DNA of 64,000 nucleotides from contig CAVSNJ010000001.1 of assembly GCA_963729295.1 (NCBI GenBank), positions 379,784 through 443,783 on the forward strand, written 5' to 3'. This DNA comes from DATJLY01 sp963729295. GTDB taxonomy: Bacteria; Pseudomonadota; Alphaproteobacteria; ATCC43930; CGMCC-115725. Below, in pieces: positions 1 to 7,964 of this stretch (its first letter is position 1; every line of letters starts with the position of its first letter). Position numbers and translations under genes: made by a program. Below the pieces are notes generated by a model, which worked only from the letters and a program-made list of their open reading frames with translations, made no database searches and was not told where the DNA came from.

Positions 1-40
1 AAGTCGGCGGAACGCCGTGGCCCGCGGCGTCTCGCTGGCG

Positions 41-412
41 TCAACGGCGGTGCACGAGGTAAGCGATTCCATAGCCGAGGGCGGCGGCAATCAGCACGGC
101 GGCCAAAGGCTGCTGCTCGACGGTGCGGACGACAAATTCTCCGGCGCGACGGCCCCGGTCATAAAGACGCTCGCCCATGTCCGAGGCTTGCGCGCCCGCC
201 TTCTGCGCCGCGTCTTGCACAGCCGAAGCGGCGGTTTCGCCCGCCGCCGCCGCCTGCTTCACGAAGGCCGACGCGCGATCTGCGATCGTCGCCCCGCCGA
301 ACGCATCTTTCGCATTCCCTAGCGCGCTCAGACTCTGGCGGCCGCCTTGGTCCAGATCGCCTTCGATCTTGTCGCCAGCATTTCTCACGGCGCCAACGCG
401 ATTGTCGTCCAT
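41..412 (-). CDS. DUF883-like membrane-anchored stress protein
   Basis: The 123-residue product starts MDDNRVGAVRNAG. It has an Ala/Gln-rich, probably helical middle (about residues 30-90) and one C-terminal membrane segment (about 98-118, ending AYLVHRR). This is the layout of DUF883/ElaB-YqjD proteins, which anchor at the inner membrane and in E. coli are linked to ribosome binding in stationary phase. The start at 412 is chosen because AGGAG lies 8 bases upstream; the open frame continues to 517 without a better site. A copy of the repeated upstream site lies at 579-601 and points at this gene. The family assignment rests on architecture; the exact role is unknown. Confidence 0.8.
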   Translation of the reverse strand: MDDNRVGAVRNAGDKIEGDLDQGGRQSLSALGNAKDAFGGATIADRASAFVKQAAAAGETAASAVQDAAQKAGAQASDMGERLYDRGRRAGEFVVRTVEQQPLAAVLIAAALGYGIAYLVHRR

Positions 413-578
413 TGTGTGCACTCCTGGATGATTGAAGTGAGAGCCGGCGATCAGGCGATCCGGCGACGACACACCGCTCGTCGGTTCCGGTTCCCGGAAC
501 GTCCCTCGAGGCATCATGGGATTTGCCTCAATGGTCCGAGACTCACGCAGTCTTCAGCGTATCAACGGACGTCACCAG

Positions 579-601
579 CGATAGGCTCGGAAACTACTCA
601 G
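579..601 (-). promoter_or_regulatory. Repeated upstream site, copy 1
   Basis: On the - strand it reads CTGAGTAGTTTCCGAGCCT, then ATCGC. It is one of about 19 copies in this window. It lies about 165 bases upstream of the DUF883-like start and faces it. TAGTTT could be a -10 element, but no conserved -35 element is seen. Confidence 0.75.
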
Positions 602-1061
602 CTCCTGCGGATCTCGGTCAAGCGCTCTCAGTGGCGGATCGGGTACACGCGCGACGGCGGGGAGAACCACGCCGAGCCGCACGAGAACGCCACGCCGCTT
701 CAGCGCGCCGCCACGCTTGGCTACCGTTCCACCGCTCGCGCGGCGCGCGCGGAAGGGCGGGCTTTTTCGGCGCAATTCGCTGCGGCGACTGCAAAATACG
801 TTCGTTTTGATCCATTTTCCCGCGTCATTTTGTCGTTGCAAAATGCCCTTCGGCTTCTCCCGATTGCTTTTTGCGCTCGTACAGAGGTGGAAAACCGGGG
901 TCTTCCAATCGCCCCTCATCCACCTTCCGACAGAGTGCGCCAGCCCCGTACCAGTCGTACGTTATTATTTGCGTATGAAGGTCAACGGCGATGCGTGACC
1001 CACCCACCAGCGGTAGCAAGGTATTCCCCAAAGGTGGAATGTCTGCTATCGAACATATAGC

Positions 1062-1085
1062 TTAAAATAGCCCCATCGGTGGGGC
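1062..1085 (-). terminator. Possible small terminator hairpin
   Basis: GCCCC at 1070-1074 pairs with GGGGC at 1081-1085. On the - strand the hairpin is followed by TATTTTAAG. No - strand gene ends just before it, so it may be chance or may end an unrecognised transcript. Confidence 0.3.
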
Positions 1086-1167
1086 GCGTGGGCGTCGCCG
1101 GGTTGAGTGATTAGCCCCGGGGGAGAGGGCGCACGCGCTTCCGCCTGCGAGACGGTGGGAGGGTTTG

Positions 1168-1356
1168 ATGCCGAAATCGGCGAGGTCCCGCGGGGGACCG
1201 GCGTCGGCGGAAATTCAGGCGAACATCGAGCGGTTACGGCGAATGCTCGACCGCGGAAATTTGCTCCGTTCGCAGCGGGATGTGATCGAGGAATTGTTGA
1301 CCAAGGAAGAGGCAAAGCTCGCAGAGGCGACGAGGCAGGCGGAACAGGACTGTTAG
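1168..1356 (+). CDS. Small basic coiled-coil-like protein, unknown function
   Basis: This 62-residue product starts MPKSARSRGG. Its basic N-terminus is followed by a charged helix (about residues 15-58) rich in Glu, Arg and Leu. The ATG at 1168 follows a GGGAGGG ribosome binding site. No family is recognised. The heptad-like spacing of Leu and Ile suggests helix pairing, which is an inference. No copy of the repeated site was seen directly upstream, unlike most small genes here. Confidence 0.6.
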   Translation: MPKSARSRGGPASAEIQANIERLRRMLDRGNLLRSQRDVIEELLTKEEAKLAEATRQAEQDC

Positions 1357-1430
1357 CTCTCGTTCGCCCGGGACTTATCCGTTCTCGGGATGCGGCGCCG
1401 TTCCAACGCGGTCGGCGGGATGCCGGTAAA

Positions 1431-1470
1431 GGAAACTCTCCGCCGCCTGGTGCAGGCGACGGAGAGTTCC
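1431..1470 (-). terminator. Strong hairpin, probable terminator of the collagen-like gene
   Basis: Left arm 1431-1449 and right arm 1453-1470 form about 17 base pairs around a 3-base loop, with one bulge and one mismatch. On the - strand the stem is followed by a short T-containing stretch, and the collagen-like gene stops 50 bases before it. Confidence 0.6.
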
Positions 1471-1520
1471 GGAACGACGTGTCGTGGCCGCGCGATCGAA
1501 CGTGATCGCGCAGCGGCCGA

Positions 1521-2468
1521 TTACTCGCTGCTCAGCAGAACTTCGACCCGCCCGTCGTGATTGAACTGCGGATCGTTGAAGGCGCCCTGCCGGATCCTGG
1601 AATCCGACACGCCGGCCTGCTGGAGCGCGGTGCGAACGGCACCGGTCCGCGCGTCACGCAAGCCATCGTTGGCCGAGGACATGTTGCCGTCGAGTCCGAT
1701 CTGGAGCGACGGGTTCCTGCCGAGATACCTGGCGATCTCGGAGATCGTGCTCTGGCTAGAAGCCTGAATGTCCGAGCTACCGCGGTCGAACGCGATATCA
1801 CGGTATGGCGTCCAGCCATTCACGATCCCGGCGGGGCCTGACGGACCCATCGGACCGGTTGGTCCCTGCGCGCCTGCCGGGCCCGAGCTGCCGCTGCCAC
1901 CGCTGGCACCGGCCATGACCACGCCACGCGAGCCGGTCTGTCCACTCATGCCCTGCATTCCGGCCGCGCCGGTATTGCCGACGGGTCCGGTCGGGCCGAT
2001 CGTCGTCGGGCCTTCCGCGCCCATAACTCCGACCGCGCCTTGCGGGCCAGCCGGACCGGCGGGACCGGTCGGGCCGGTTGGACCAACGGCACTATATCCC
2101 TGAGCGCCCGTCTGTCCGGCAGCACCCTGCACGCCGGAGGGACCGGTAGCACCGGTTGGTCCGCGCGCGCCGAGCATGACTGCGCCCGAAGGTCCAGTGG
2201 AGCCCATGGCGCCTTGCGATCCAGCAGGACCGGACGGGCCCATTGGGCCGGCGGGACCTGTCGTTCCGCCTCCGGCGGCGCCCGTCTGACCGACCGGGCC
2301 TTGCGGACCAGCGGGACCGGACGGACCGGTAAAGCCGGCAGGGCCGACCAGATTGGCTTGCTGGGACGTCGTGTATGTCGATTGGGATGTCGTCGTCTGG
2401 CTGTCGGGTGGAGAGCTGCAAGCCGCAGCCGACACCGCGATCGCCGCAATGAGAATTGCGCGTTTCAT
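1521..2468 (-). CDS. Collagen-like lipoprotein with C-terminal OmpA-like domain
   Basis: The product has 315 residues. A lipoprotein signal comes first (MKRAILIAAIAVSAAAC, lipobox Cys17). A long Gly-X-Y repeat region follows (about 42-215), rich in GPTGP and GPAGP triplets and interrupted by short inserts such as YSAV. The C-terminal domain (about 225-315) contains YRDIAFDRGSSDIQ and a run like NxxDGRVEVLL, as in OmpA/MotB peptidoglycan-binding domains. Collagen-like repeats form triple helices in other bacterial proteins. I infer an outer-membrane lipoprotein with a rod-like fibre and a wall-contacting tail. It is a single gene, with an upstream site copy at 2614-2638 and a hairpin just after its stop. 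The triple-helix part is secure; the OmpA match is weaker. Confidence 0.85.
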   Translation of the reverse strand: MKRAILIAAIAVSAAACSSPPDSQTTTSQSTYTTSQQANLVGPAGFTGPSGPAGPQGPVGQTGAAGGGTTGPAGPMGPSGPAGSQGAMGSTGPSGAVMLGARGPTGATGPSGVQGAAGQTGAQGYSAVGPTGPTGPAGPAGPQGAVGVMGAEGPTTIGPTGPVGNTGAAGMQGMSGQTGSRGVVMAGASGGSGSSGPAGAQGPTGPMGPSGPAGIVNGWTPYRDIAFDRGSSDIQASSQSTISEIARYLGRNPSLQIGLDGNMSSANDGLRDARTGAVRTALQQAGVSDSRIRQGAFNDPQFNHDGRVEVLLSSE

Positions 2469-2613
2469 CGGAGAGCCTCCAAGTGGGTTTGAACTGCCTG
2501 TGCTGTGACGACCCCGTCCGCTTGCGTAAGCAAAGTTCGGCGGCGGAGGATCTCCGGGTGATTGATTATTTCCGAAGTTCTAGGTGACGGCACACTACGG
2601 AGTCGGGATCGAC

Positions 2614-2638
2614 GGCGATAGGATCGGATTATACTCAG
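2614..2638 (-). promoter_or_regulatory. Repeated upstream site, copy 2
   Basis: On the - strand it reads CTGAGTATAATCCGATCCT, then ATCGCC. It lies about 146 bases upstream of the collagen-like lipoprotein and faces it. In this copy the presumed -10 part is a perfect TATAAT. Confidence 0.75.
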
Positions 2639-2810
2639 CTTGTTCGGCGTCGCTGTCGTGCGCACGCCGTATCACGGGCCGCGCATCAGCGAAGCCCCTT
2701 GTCGGTATTTGGTGCATCCCGGAACCCGGGCGGTGCTCGGGCTTAAATCTCGCACACATTCTCGCTGCGCTCTCAACGCTCGATCGCCGTCGCGAAGGCG
2801 AACAGCCTGC

Positions 2811-2833
2811 CTAGGTAGATTCCGGTCCTGCCG
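2811..2833 (+). promoter_or_regulatory. Repeated upstream site, copy 3
   Basis: It reads CTAGGTAGATTCCGGTCCTG on the + strand. It lies about 150 bases before the small gene at 2982 and faces it. Confidence 0.7.
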
Positions 2834-2981
2834 CGCCACGCCGCAATGCAATATCGCTTTGCTTCCGATGCTGCGACCGTTGTCTCTATCGAGCACTTTG
2901 AACCGACACCAAGCCACGGGACGTCGCTGTCGCAGCGGACGGATCTTTGGCTATCGCGAGGCTGGAGCAACAGGAGATACC

Positions 2982-3137
2982 ATGACCGACGCCAAGACGC
3001 CGCCGAATGAGAACGACCGGGTCGAGCAGGCGAAGCGAGAGCAGGTGGATCAGCACACACAGCAGAGCCAAACGAGTACGGCGGCTCAGCCGGGTGAACG
3101 CCGGGCGCCAGGACGCAGGCCGCTCTTTCGCAGTTGA
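2982..3137 (+). CDS. Small hydrophilic protein, unknown function
   Basis: The 51-residue product starts MTDAKTPPNENDRVEQAKRE. It is highly charged and Gln-rich, with no hydrophobic segment, and ends in a basic Arg/Pro tail (GRRPLFRS). It is probably disordered. The ATG at 2982 follows CAGGAG at good spacing. A regulatory-site copy at 2811-2833 groups it with the stress-type genes. I do not recognise a family. Confidence 0.65.
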   Translation: MTDAKTPPNENDRVEQAKREQVDQHTQQSQTSTAAQPGERRAPGRRPLFRS

Positions 3138-3199
3138 GCGAGGGTGCGCGCTGAAATTGATCCCGCGCATCGGCCAATGCCGAATTCTCACAAACGGAG

Positions 3200-3224
3200 T
3201 TGAATGGTTTCAGATCCTATCGCC
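3200..3224 (+). promoter_or_regulatory. Repeated upstream site, weak copy
   Basis: It reads AATGGTTTCAGATCCTATCG. The right half matches the consensus exactly, while the left half is degraded. It lies 130 bases before the alcohol dehydrogenase and faces it. Confidence 0.5.
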
Positions 3225-3354
3225 TCTGTTTGACGGGCCGCTATCGTCGAGACCATCAATGAGTGAGCCTGATTGCCGGCCGAGCGCGGCGCGCCCGACG
3301 ATGCCGCAACCGGCCGCTCGTGCCCGCTTCACGAAACATGAGCGATTATCTGCG

Positions 3355-4392
3355 ATGAAAGCCTTCGTCTATTTTGGGCCAGCCAAAAAGGCCCTCGAAG
3401 AGCGGCCAAAACCGGACATCACGGCGCCCACGGACGCGATCGTCACGGTGACGAAAACGACGATCTGCGGCACCGACCTCCACATCCTCAAGGGTGATGT
3501 CCCGAGTTGTCAGCCTGGCCGCATTCTCGGTCATGAGGGCGTCGGCATCGTCGAGAGCACCGGATCGGCCGTCGCATCGTTCAAGCCGCGCGACCGCGTC
3601 CTGATCTCCTGCATCAGCGCCTGTGGTAAATGCGTTTATTGCCGCAAGCTCATGTTCTCGCACTGCACCACCGGCGGCTGGATCCTTGGCAACAGTATCG
3701 ACGGCACTCAGGCCGAGTACGTCCGCATCCCCTACGCGGATACGAGCCTCTATCGCATTCCCAAGGATGCGGACGAAGAGGCGCTGGTGATGTTGAGCGA
3801 TATCCTGCCGACCGGCTTCGAGTGCGGAGTGCTCAACGGCAGGGTTCAGCCGGGATGCACGGTTGCGATCGTCGGCGCGAGGCCGATCGGGCTCGCCGCG
3901 CTGCTCACCGCGCAGTTCTACGCGCCGGCGTCGATCATCATGATCGATCTCGACGATAAGCGCCTGGAAATGGCCCAGCGCTTCGGCGCCACGGCGACCA
4001 TCAACAGCGCCGACGGCAAGGCTCAGGAAGCGGTCATGAAGCTGACGGGCGGGCGCGGCGTGGACACCGCCATCGAGGCGGTCGGCATTCCGGCCACGTT
4101 CGAGCTGTGCGAAACGCTTCTTGCCCCGGGTGGCGTCATCGCCAATATCGGGGTGCATGGAATGAAGGTGGCGCTCCACCTGGAGCGCCTGTGGGACCGC
4201 AACATCACCATCACGACTCGGCTGGTCGACACGGTCAGCACGCCGATGTTGCTCAACATTCTGCAATCGCACAGGATCGATCCCAAGCTCCTGATCACCC
4301 ATCATTTCAAGCTCGACCGCATCCTCGATGCCTACGAGACGTTTGGCCACGCCGCCAACACCGGCGCGCTCAAGGTGATCATCGAGGCGTAA
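3355..4392 (+). CDS. Zinc-dependent alcohol dehydrogenase (MDR family)
   Basis: The 345-residue product is a complete medium-chain dehydrogenase. Catalytic zinc ligands are Cys38 (in ICGTDLH) and His60-Glu61 (GHE). The structural zinc site is Cys90, Cys93, Cys96 and Cys104. The nucleotide-binding fold is at about 165-290. It would oxidise an alcohol with NAD(P) in the cytoplasm; the substrate is not evident. In the dinucleotide motif, normally GxGxxG, the middle glycine is Arg176 (GARPIG, codon AGG at 3880-3882). That would be expected to hinder cofactor binding and needs one base change from GGG. ATG 3355 is chosen because homology begins at MKAFVYFGPAKKA. A PntB fragment follows immediately. 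Confidence 0.88.
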   Translation: MKAFVYFGPAKKALEERPKPDITAPTDAIVTVTKTTICGTDLHILKGDVPSCQPGRILGHEGVGIVESTGSAVASFKPRDRVLISCISACGKCVYCRKLMFSHCTTGGWILGNSIDGTQAEYVRIPYADTSLYRIPKDADEEALVMLSDILPTGFECGVLNGRVQPGCTVAIVGARPIGLAALLTAQFYAPASIIMIDLDDKRLEMAQRFGATATINSADGKAQEAVMKLTGGRGVDTAIEAVGIPATFELCETLLAPGGVIANIGVHGMKVALHLERLWDRNITITTRLVDTVSTPMLLNILQSHRIDPKLLITHHFKLDRILDAYETFGHAANTGALKVIIEA

Positions 4393-4393
4393 C

Positions 4394-4693
4394 GACATTT
4401 CCGTCAAATTCGCGGCCCATCCCGTGGCCGGACGAACGCCCCGTCAAATGGACGTGCTGCTGACCGAGGCCGGCGTGCCCTACGATCTCATCTTTCAACT
4501 CGAACACATCTACGACGATTTCGCCACCGCCGACGTCGCTCTCGTCATCGGCGCCAATGACGTGGTGAACCCGGCGGCGCACACCGACAAATCCACGCCG
4601 ATCTTCGGCATGCCGATCCTCAATGCCGACAAGGCCAAGAGGGTCTATGTCGTCAAGCGTGGTGACGGCAAGGGCTACGCCGCCGCCGCTTGA
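4394..4693 (+). pseudogene. pntB: Fragment of NAD(P) transhydrogenase beta subunit (PntB domain III)
   Basis: Read in frame from 4394, the sequence gives VKFAAHPVAGRTP, then VLLTEAGVPYD, DVALVIGANDVVNPAA, TDKSTPIFGMPILN and VYVVKRGDGKGYA. These are hallmarks of the NADP(H)-binding domain III at the C-terminus of PntB. About 100 of some 460 residues remain, with no membrane segments and no first strand of the fold. It starts 2 bases after the dehydrogenase stop and has no proper start codon apart from a GTG at 4424. A functional transhydrogenase is not possible. It is either a relic or a product of rearrangement joined to the dehydrogenase. Confidence 0.8.
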
Positions 4694-4734
4694 CCGCGGC
4701 TGAGCCGTCACCGAGCGAAATATCTAACGCTCGG

Positions 4735-5520
4735 TCAGGGCCGATCGTGCGACCCGCTGTCGGCGTAGTACCGATGGAAATCTCTCTCATAGGCTTGATC
4801 GATCGTCATGGACGAATCGTAGACCGGGCTGTCCTTGACCTTCTGACGATCGACGTTGAGGTGCACCAGTCTATCCGTCCAATCGATTTCTCGTGCCGAT
4901 CGCGGCGAAATCAGGACCTTCTTTGCGGGCCACCAATTCTTCGTGTCGACGACAAGGTACTGGATGCTCCAATCGGCTTCCTCCAGGAGAAAATCCTCGA
5001 CGTGACCGATCTCGCCGTCCTTAGCATGGATGTGATATCCGGCGACCGCTTCGATACTGCGGAGATGCGGATCCTCCTTGCTTCGCCACGTGCCGGCAAT
5101 TTCCATCACGCTCGCGTTGGATTCCGGGGACGGCGATGCCGCCATGGCGCCGCCGATGCCGCCCATAAAGCCGTATCCACCCATGTTGAAGCCGCTACCC
5201 CAATACGGGCTCCAGCCATAGTAATCGTAAATGCTGGTCTCGACCTGCCGCGAAACCGGCCGCTCGGTGTCGATGTCGGGGCTGTCCTTGACCTGCTGCA
5301 TGGTCAATCTGACCGCGAACTCCTGTTGCCCGGAATCGGGGTGCCCCAGCACCGAGGGCGGCAAAAGGACCTTGCGACCGGAGAGCCAGTTGCCGGTATC
5401 GACGACGATCCAGCGAACCAGCCAGCTGGCATCGTCGAAAAGAACGTCGATGACGGTGCCAAGCCGACCGTCGCTGGCCGCGATCGCGTAATCATTGATC
5501 GCTGACGCTTTCCACAACAT
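4735..5520 (-). CDS. Double PRC-barrel domain protein
   Basis: The 261-residue product has two PRC-barrel-like domains. The first (about 1-100) includes DGRLGTVIDVLFDD and VRWIVVDTGNWLSGRKVLL. The second (about 145-230) includes DGEIGHVEDFLLEE and IQYLVVDTKNWWPAKKVLI. A Gly/Tyr/Met-rich linker joins them (GFNMGGYGFMGGIGG). PRC barrels act in RNA processing or as small-ligand and stress-linked modules; no specific role is shown here. ATG 5520 is chosen because GGGAG lies 6 bases upstream; an earlier ATG at 5535 lacks a site. The promoter may be the weak site copy at 5903-5926. Confidence 0.85.
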   Translation of the reverse strand: MLWKASAINDYAIAASDGRLGTVIDVLFDDASWLVRWIVVDTGNWLSGRKVLLPPSVLGHPDSGQQEFAVRLTMQQVKDSPDIDTERPVSRQVETSIYDYYGWSPYWGSGFNMGGYGFMGGIGGAMAASPSPESNASVMEIAGTWRSKEDPHLRSIEAVAGYHIHAKDGEIGHVEDFLLEEADWSIQYLVVDTKNWWPAKKVLISPRSAREIDWTDRLVHLNVDRQKVKDSPVYDSSMTIDQAYERDFHRYYADSGSHDRP

Positions 5521-5902
5521 CGCGCGCTCCCGCATGTCCGATTGAATCGATATTAGGTATCGCGCGAACGCATCGGCAAATTCGGAAAACACCTAAGTCG
5601 CCCACCAGGCGATGCCGGTGGTGCGGGCAAACCATTCCGCCTATCCGCAGAAGCCGCGACCCCTCACGCGGGTTTTGCGAAAAGCCCGCGCTCTCCACCT
5701 TCGCCGCGGCCCCGGCGGCATTAGAGCCGTCTATCCTATCTCCAGCCTCGCATCCTGAGCCGCGAGCAGGGCTTACCGTCTGGAATCCCGCACCGGCCGC
5801 GAGATGGAAAACGCCACCGCCGAAAAGAGTCCTGCTTTCCACTTCACGTCGAACCTCGCTCTCGAATCAGGCAACCCTGACGATAGAGGTGTCGGCGTTG
5901 GC

Positions 5903-5926
5903 GGCGATGGGCTCGGAAACCGCTCA
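5903..5926 (-). promoter_or_regulatory. Repeated upstream site, weak copy
   Basis: On the - strand it reads GTGAGCGGTTTCCGAGCCC, then ATCGCC, with two departures from the core. It faces the PRC-barrel gene, about 380 bases away, the longest distance in the set. Confidence 0.5.
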
Positions 5927-5968
5927 CACGGAAATTCAGCCGCAGATTGGACGGAAGGGCGGCGCGGA

Positions 5969-5990
5969 TTGAGTAGATTCCGAGCCTGCC
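5969..5990 (+). promoter_or_regulatory. Repeated upstream site, copy
   Basis: It reads TTGAGTAGATTCCGAGCCTG. It lies about 140 bases before the ferritin-like gene at 6131 and faces it. Confidence 0.75.
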
Positions 5991-6130
5991 TGCGCCATCA
6001 CCGTCCCGCTAGCATCGGATCGCTCGAAGACGAGGAGTCCGCAGTCCGAGCGCTGCGGCAAACAGCAATAGCGGCGCTTCCCGTCATTCCGCCCCGGGAG
6101 ATCGGGCAAAAAGCATCAAGGAGCAGTCGC

Positions 6131-6667
6131 ATGAATGATTTCGTGATGGACGTCAGAGACATCCGGGAGCGCGCGCGCAAGCACATGGAAGACGGCGCGG
6201 TTACGGGCGGGAACAAGGCAGACCGCAAACGCGTCATCGAGGTGCTCAACGAGGTTCTCGCGACGGAGTTGGTCTGCGTCCTGCGCTACAAGCGCCACTA
6301 CTACATGGCGCGCGGGATCAATTCGGAGTCGGTCAAGGCCGAATTCCTGCAGCACGCGATCGAGGAGCAGCAGCATGCTGACTGGATCGCCGAACGGATC
6401 ACGCAGCTCGATGGCGCGCCCAACTTCAACCCGGAGGGCATCGCCAAGCGCAGCCACTCCGAATACGACGAGACGACCGACCTCCAATCGATGATTCGCG
6501 CGGATCTCCTCGCCGAGAGAATTGCCATCGAGTCCTATTCGGACATCGTTCGCTGGCTGGGGAACGACGATCCGACGACGCGGCGGATGATCGAGGACAT
6601 TCTCAAGATGGAAGAGGAACACGCCAACGACATGGCCGACCTGCTTCCACAGGTCGCCAACGCGTAA
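6131..6667 (+). CDS. Ferritin-like / bacterioferritin-type diiron protein
   Basis: The 178-residue, all-helical product carries ferritin-like iron ligands: Glu in NEVLATELVC, the EExxH-like EEQQHADW, a further Glu in LLAERIAIESY, and EEEHAND near the C-terminus. Such proteins bind two irons in a four-helix bundle and protect against iron-driven oxidation or store iron. ATG 6131 follows AGGAG. The gene is monocistronic with its own regulatory-site copy at 5969-5990, which fits a stress role. It could be a bacterioferritin, a Dps-like protein or another ferritin-like oxidase. Confidence 0.85.
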   Translation: MNDFVMDVRDIRERARKHMEDGAVTGGNKADRKRVIEVLNEVLATELVCVLRYKRHYYMARGINSESVKAEFLQHAIEEQQHADWIAERITQLDGAPNFNPEGIAKRSHSEYDETTDLQSMIRADLLAERIAIESYSDIVRWLGNDDPTTRRMIEDILKMEEEHANDMADLLPQVANA

Positions 6668-6770
6668 GACGCAAATCCGCCCACAAGCCGGCCCTGACGC
6701 GCTATCTCCTGCGGGCATCGCTCGACGTGCGCTTTGCTTGCGCCCGGTGACGTCACACTGAGGCCGGTCG

Positions 6771-6796
6771 CTTAAGTAGTTTCCGAGTCTGTCGCC
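6771..6796 (+). promoter_or_regulatory. Repeated upstream site, copy
   Basis: It reads TTAAGTAGTTTCCGAGTCTG, then TCGCC. It lies about 80 bases before the gene at 6875 and faces it. Confidence 0.75.
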
Positions 6797-6874
6797 AACG
6801 TGCCGGCGGCCCGACTATTGGCAATGCGCAAATTCCGCCGCGATCGAGGCGGGGACATCAGCAGGAAGAGCCCG

Positions 6875-7183
6875 ATGAACGCCAAGCAAGTTGCCGTGCA
6901 TGAAGTCGACGGACGGCGCATGCACATGGTTCTCGACAGCCTCACCGAGTACGTCGCGGTGCTCGGCGCCGAATTTGCCGAAATGGGTCGCGTCGGCGTC
7001 CTGGGCGATCTCCCGCCGCTTCGCTCGCACGCATATCGCAGCGCCGCAGCTCTGCTCAACGTCTATCGCAGCCGCGTCGATTTTCTCCGGCATCGCGCGG
7101 TCGATAACGATGCCGCAAGCCGCCGGTACCAATTCAAGCCCATGCCGGCGTTGAACGGTCCCGAGCCCGCCGTGACGCACTAG
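6875..7183 (+). CDS. Hypothetical helical protein
   Basis: The 102-residue soluble product starts MNAKQVAVHEVDGRRMHMVL. A mostly helical stretch (about 15-75) contains LTEYVAVLGAEFAEMG and AYRSAAALLNVYRSRVDFL. There is no signal peptide or membrane segment. ATG 6875 is preceded by AGGAAG. It lies 34 bases before the hemolysin-III gene, so the two are probably co-transcribed from the site at 6771-6796. I do not recognise a family. Confidence 0.65.
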   Translation: MNAKQVAVHEVDGRRMHMVLDSLTEYVAVLGAEFAEMGRVGVLGDLPPLRSHAYRSAAALLNVYRSRVDFLRHRAVDNDAASRRYQFKPMPALNGPEPAVTH

Positions 7184-7217
7184 CGGCCCCTGAACCAGCG
7201 CGCCGCCCGATCAGCCG

Positions 7218-7883
7218 ATGTCATATCCCGCGAGCGTGATAGGCCTCGAGCCTGGGCGCACCGTTCCGCGCGAACTCGCGGCGGATCGGGCGATGCACGT
7301 GCTCGGCATATCGCTCGGCGTCATCGGCGCGGCGACGCTGCTCGAGCGGATGGCGACCGGGGCCGGCCGCGGGGAGACGATGGCGATCCTCGCCTACCTC
7401 GTCGGCCTGTTGTCGATGCTCGGGTGCTCCGCTGCTTACAACCTCACGCCTCGCTCGCCCGCGCGCCCGCTGCTGCGCCGTTTCGACCAGGCGGCCATCT
7501 TTCTGATGATCGCCGGCACCTACACGCCTTTCACGATGAGGCCTCTTGAGAGCGGTTGGGTGGTCGCACTGACCGGCTTCATATGGATCGCGGCGCTCCT
7601 CGGCATGGCCGCGAGCTTCGGTCTTCCGCGGGGTCTGGAGCGGCTGTCCATCGGCACCTATCTCCTGCTCGGCTGGATTATTCTGGTGGCGTACGGGCCG
7701 CTGACGGCGGGTCTCGACGCGCTGACGATCGACCTTCTCGTCGCCGGCGGCGTGCTCTACACGATCGGCGTCGGCTTTCACCTTTGGTCTGCGCTGCCGT
7801 TTCACAACGCCATCTGGCATGGGCTGATTGTGGTCGCGGCCGGCTGCCATTACGCCGCCATCCTGCACGCCGGGCTTGGGTGA
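7218..7883 (+). CDS. Hemolysin III / TrhA family membrane protein
   Basis: The 221-residue product has about seven membrane segments. Family signatures are LLSMLGCSAAYNL, the sequence FDQAAIFLMIAGTYTPF and the C-terminal FHNAIWHGLIVVAAGCHY with conserved histidines. The family belongs to the PAQR/CREST superfamily of putative metal-dependent membrane hydrolases. Bacterial TrhA (YqfA) members affect membrane lipid composition, and the name hemolysin is historical. The length is normal. It follows the hypothetical gene at 6875 closely. Confidence 0.85.
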   Translation: MSYPASVIGLEPGRTVPRELAADRAMHVLGISLGVIGAATLLERMATGAGRGETMAILAYLVGLLSMLGCSAAYNLTPRSPARPLLRRFDQAAIFLMIAGTYTPFTMRPLESGWVVALTGFIWIAALLGMAASFGLPRGLERLSIGTYLLLGWIILVAYGPLTAGLDALTIDLLVAGGVLYTIGVGFHLWSALPFHNAIWHGLIVVAAGCHYAAILHAGLG

Positions 7884-7964
7884 GGAATTTCCGAGTTGAT
7901 CCACAGTCTGCGTGGTGAGTGGCGGCAGAGCCTCGGACTCTTCGCAGCTGTCCTTCGGGCGCGT

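Larger units (their letters stand above)
518..1167. other. 650-base gap without a convincing gene
   Basis: The gap holds the regulatory site at 579-601 and a small hairpin at 1070-1085. Open frames here (for example 572-919 and 825-1031 on the - strand) resemble no family I know and have no good start signals. The part at about 780-1060 is visibly richer in A and T than its surroundings, which may mark foreign or decayed DNA. I see nothing else. Confidence 0.5.
2469..2981. other. 513-base divergent intergenic region
   Basis: This gap separates the - strand collagen-like gene from the + strand small acidic gene. It holds two regulatory-site copies in opposite directions (2614-2638 and 2811-2833), one for each gene. 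Open frames inside it have no recognisable content. Confidence 0.55.
5521..6130. other. 610-base divergent intergenic region
   Basis: The region contains a hairpin around 5667-5690 (CGCGGG-TTTT pairing with AAAA-G-CCCGCG) and two oppositely directed regulatory-site copies (5903-5926 and 5969-5990). The open frame that runs through it in phase with the ferritin-like gene has no recognisable content before 6131. Confidence 0.5.

Noticed and set aside
825..1031. 68-residue - strand frame in the A/T-richer gap
   Set aside because: No start signal and no recognisable family; not enough to call a gene.
5667..5690. Hairpin CGCGGG-TTTT as a terminator
   Set aside because: The stem has a bulge, and it lies upstream of both flanking genes rather than after a stop codon.
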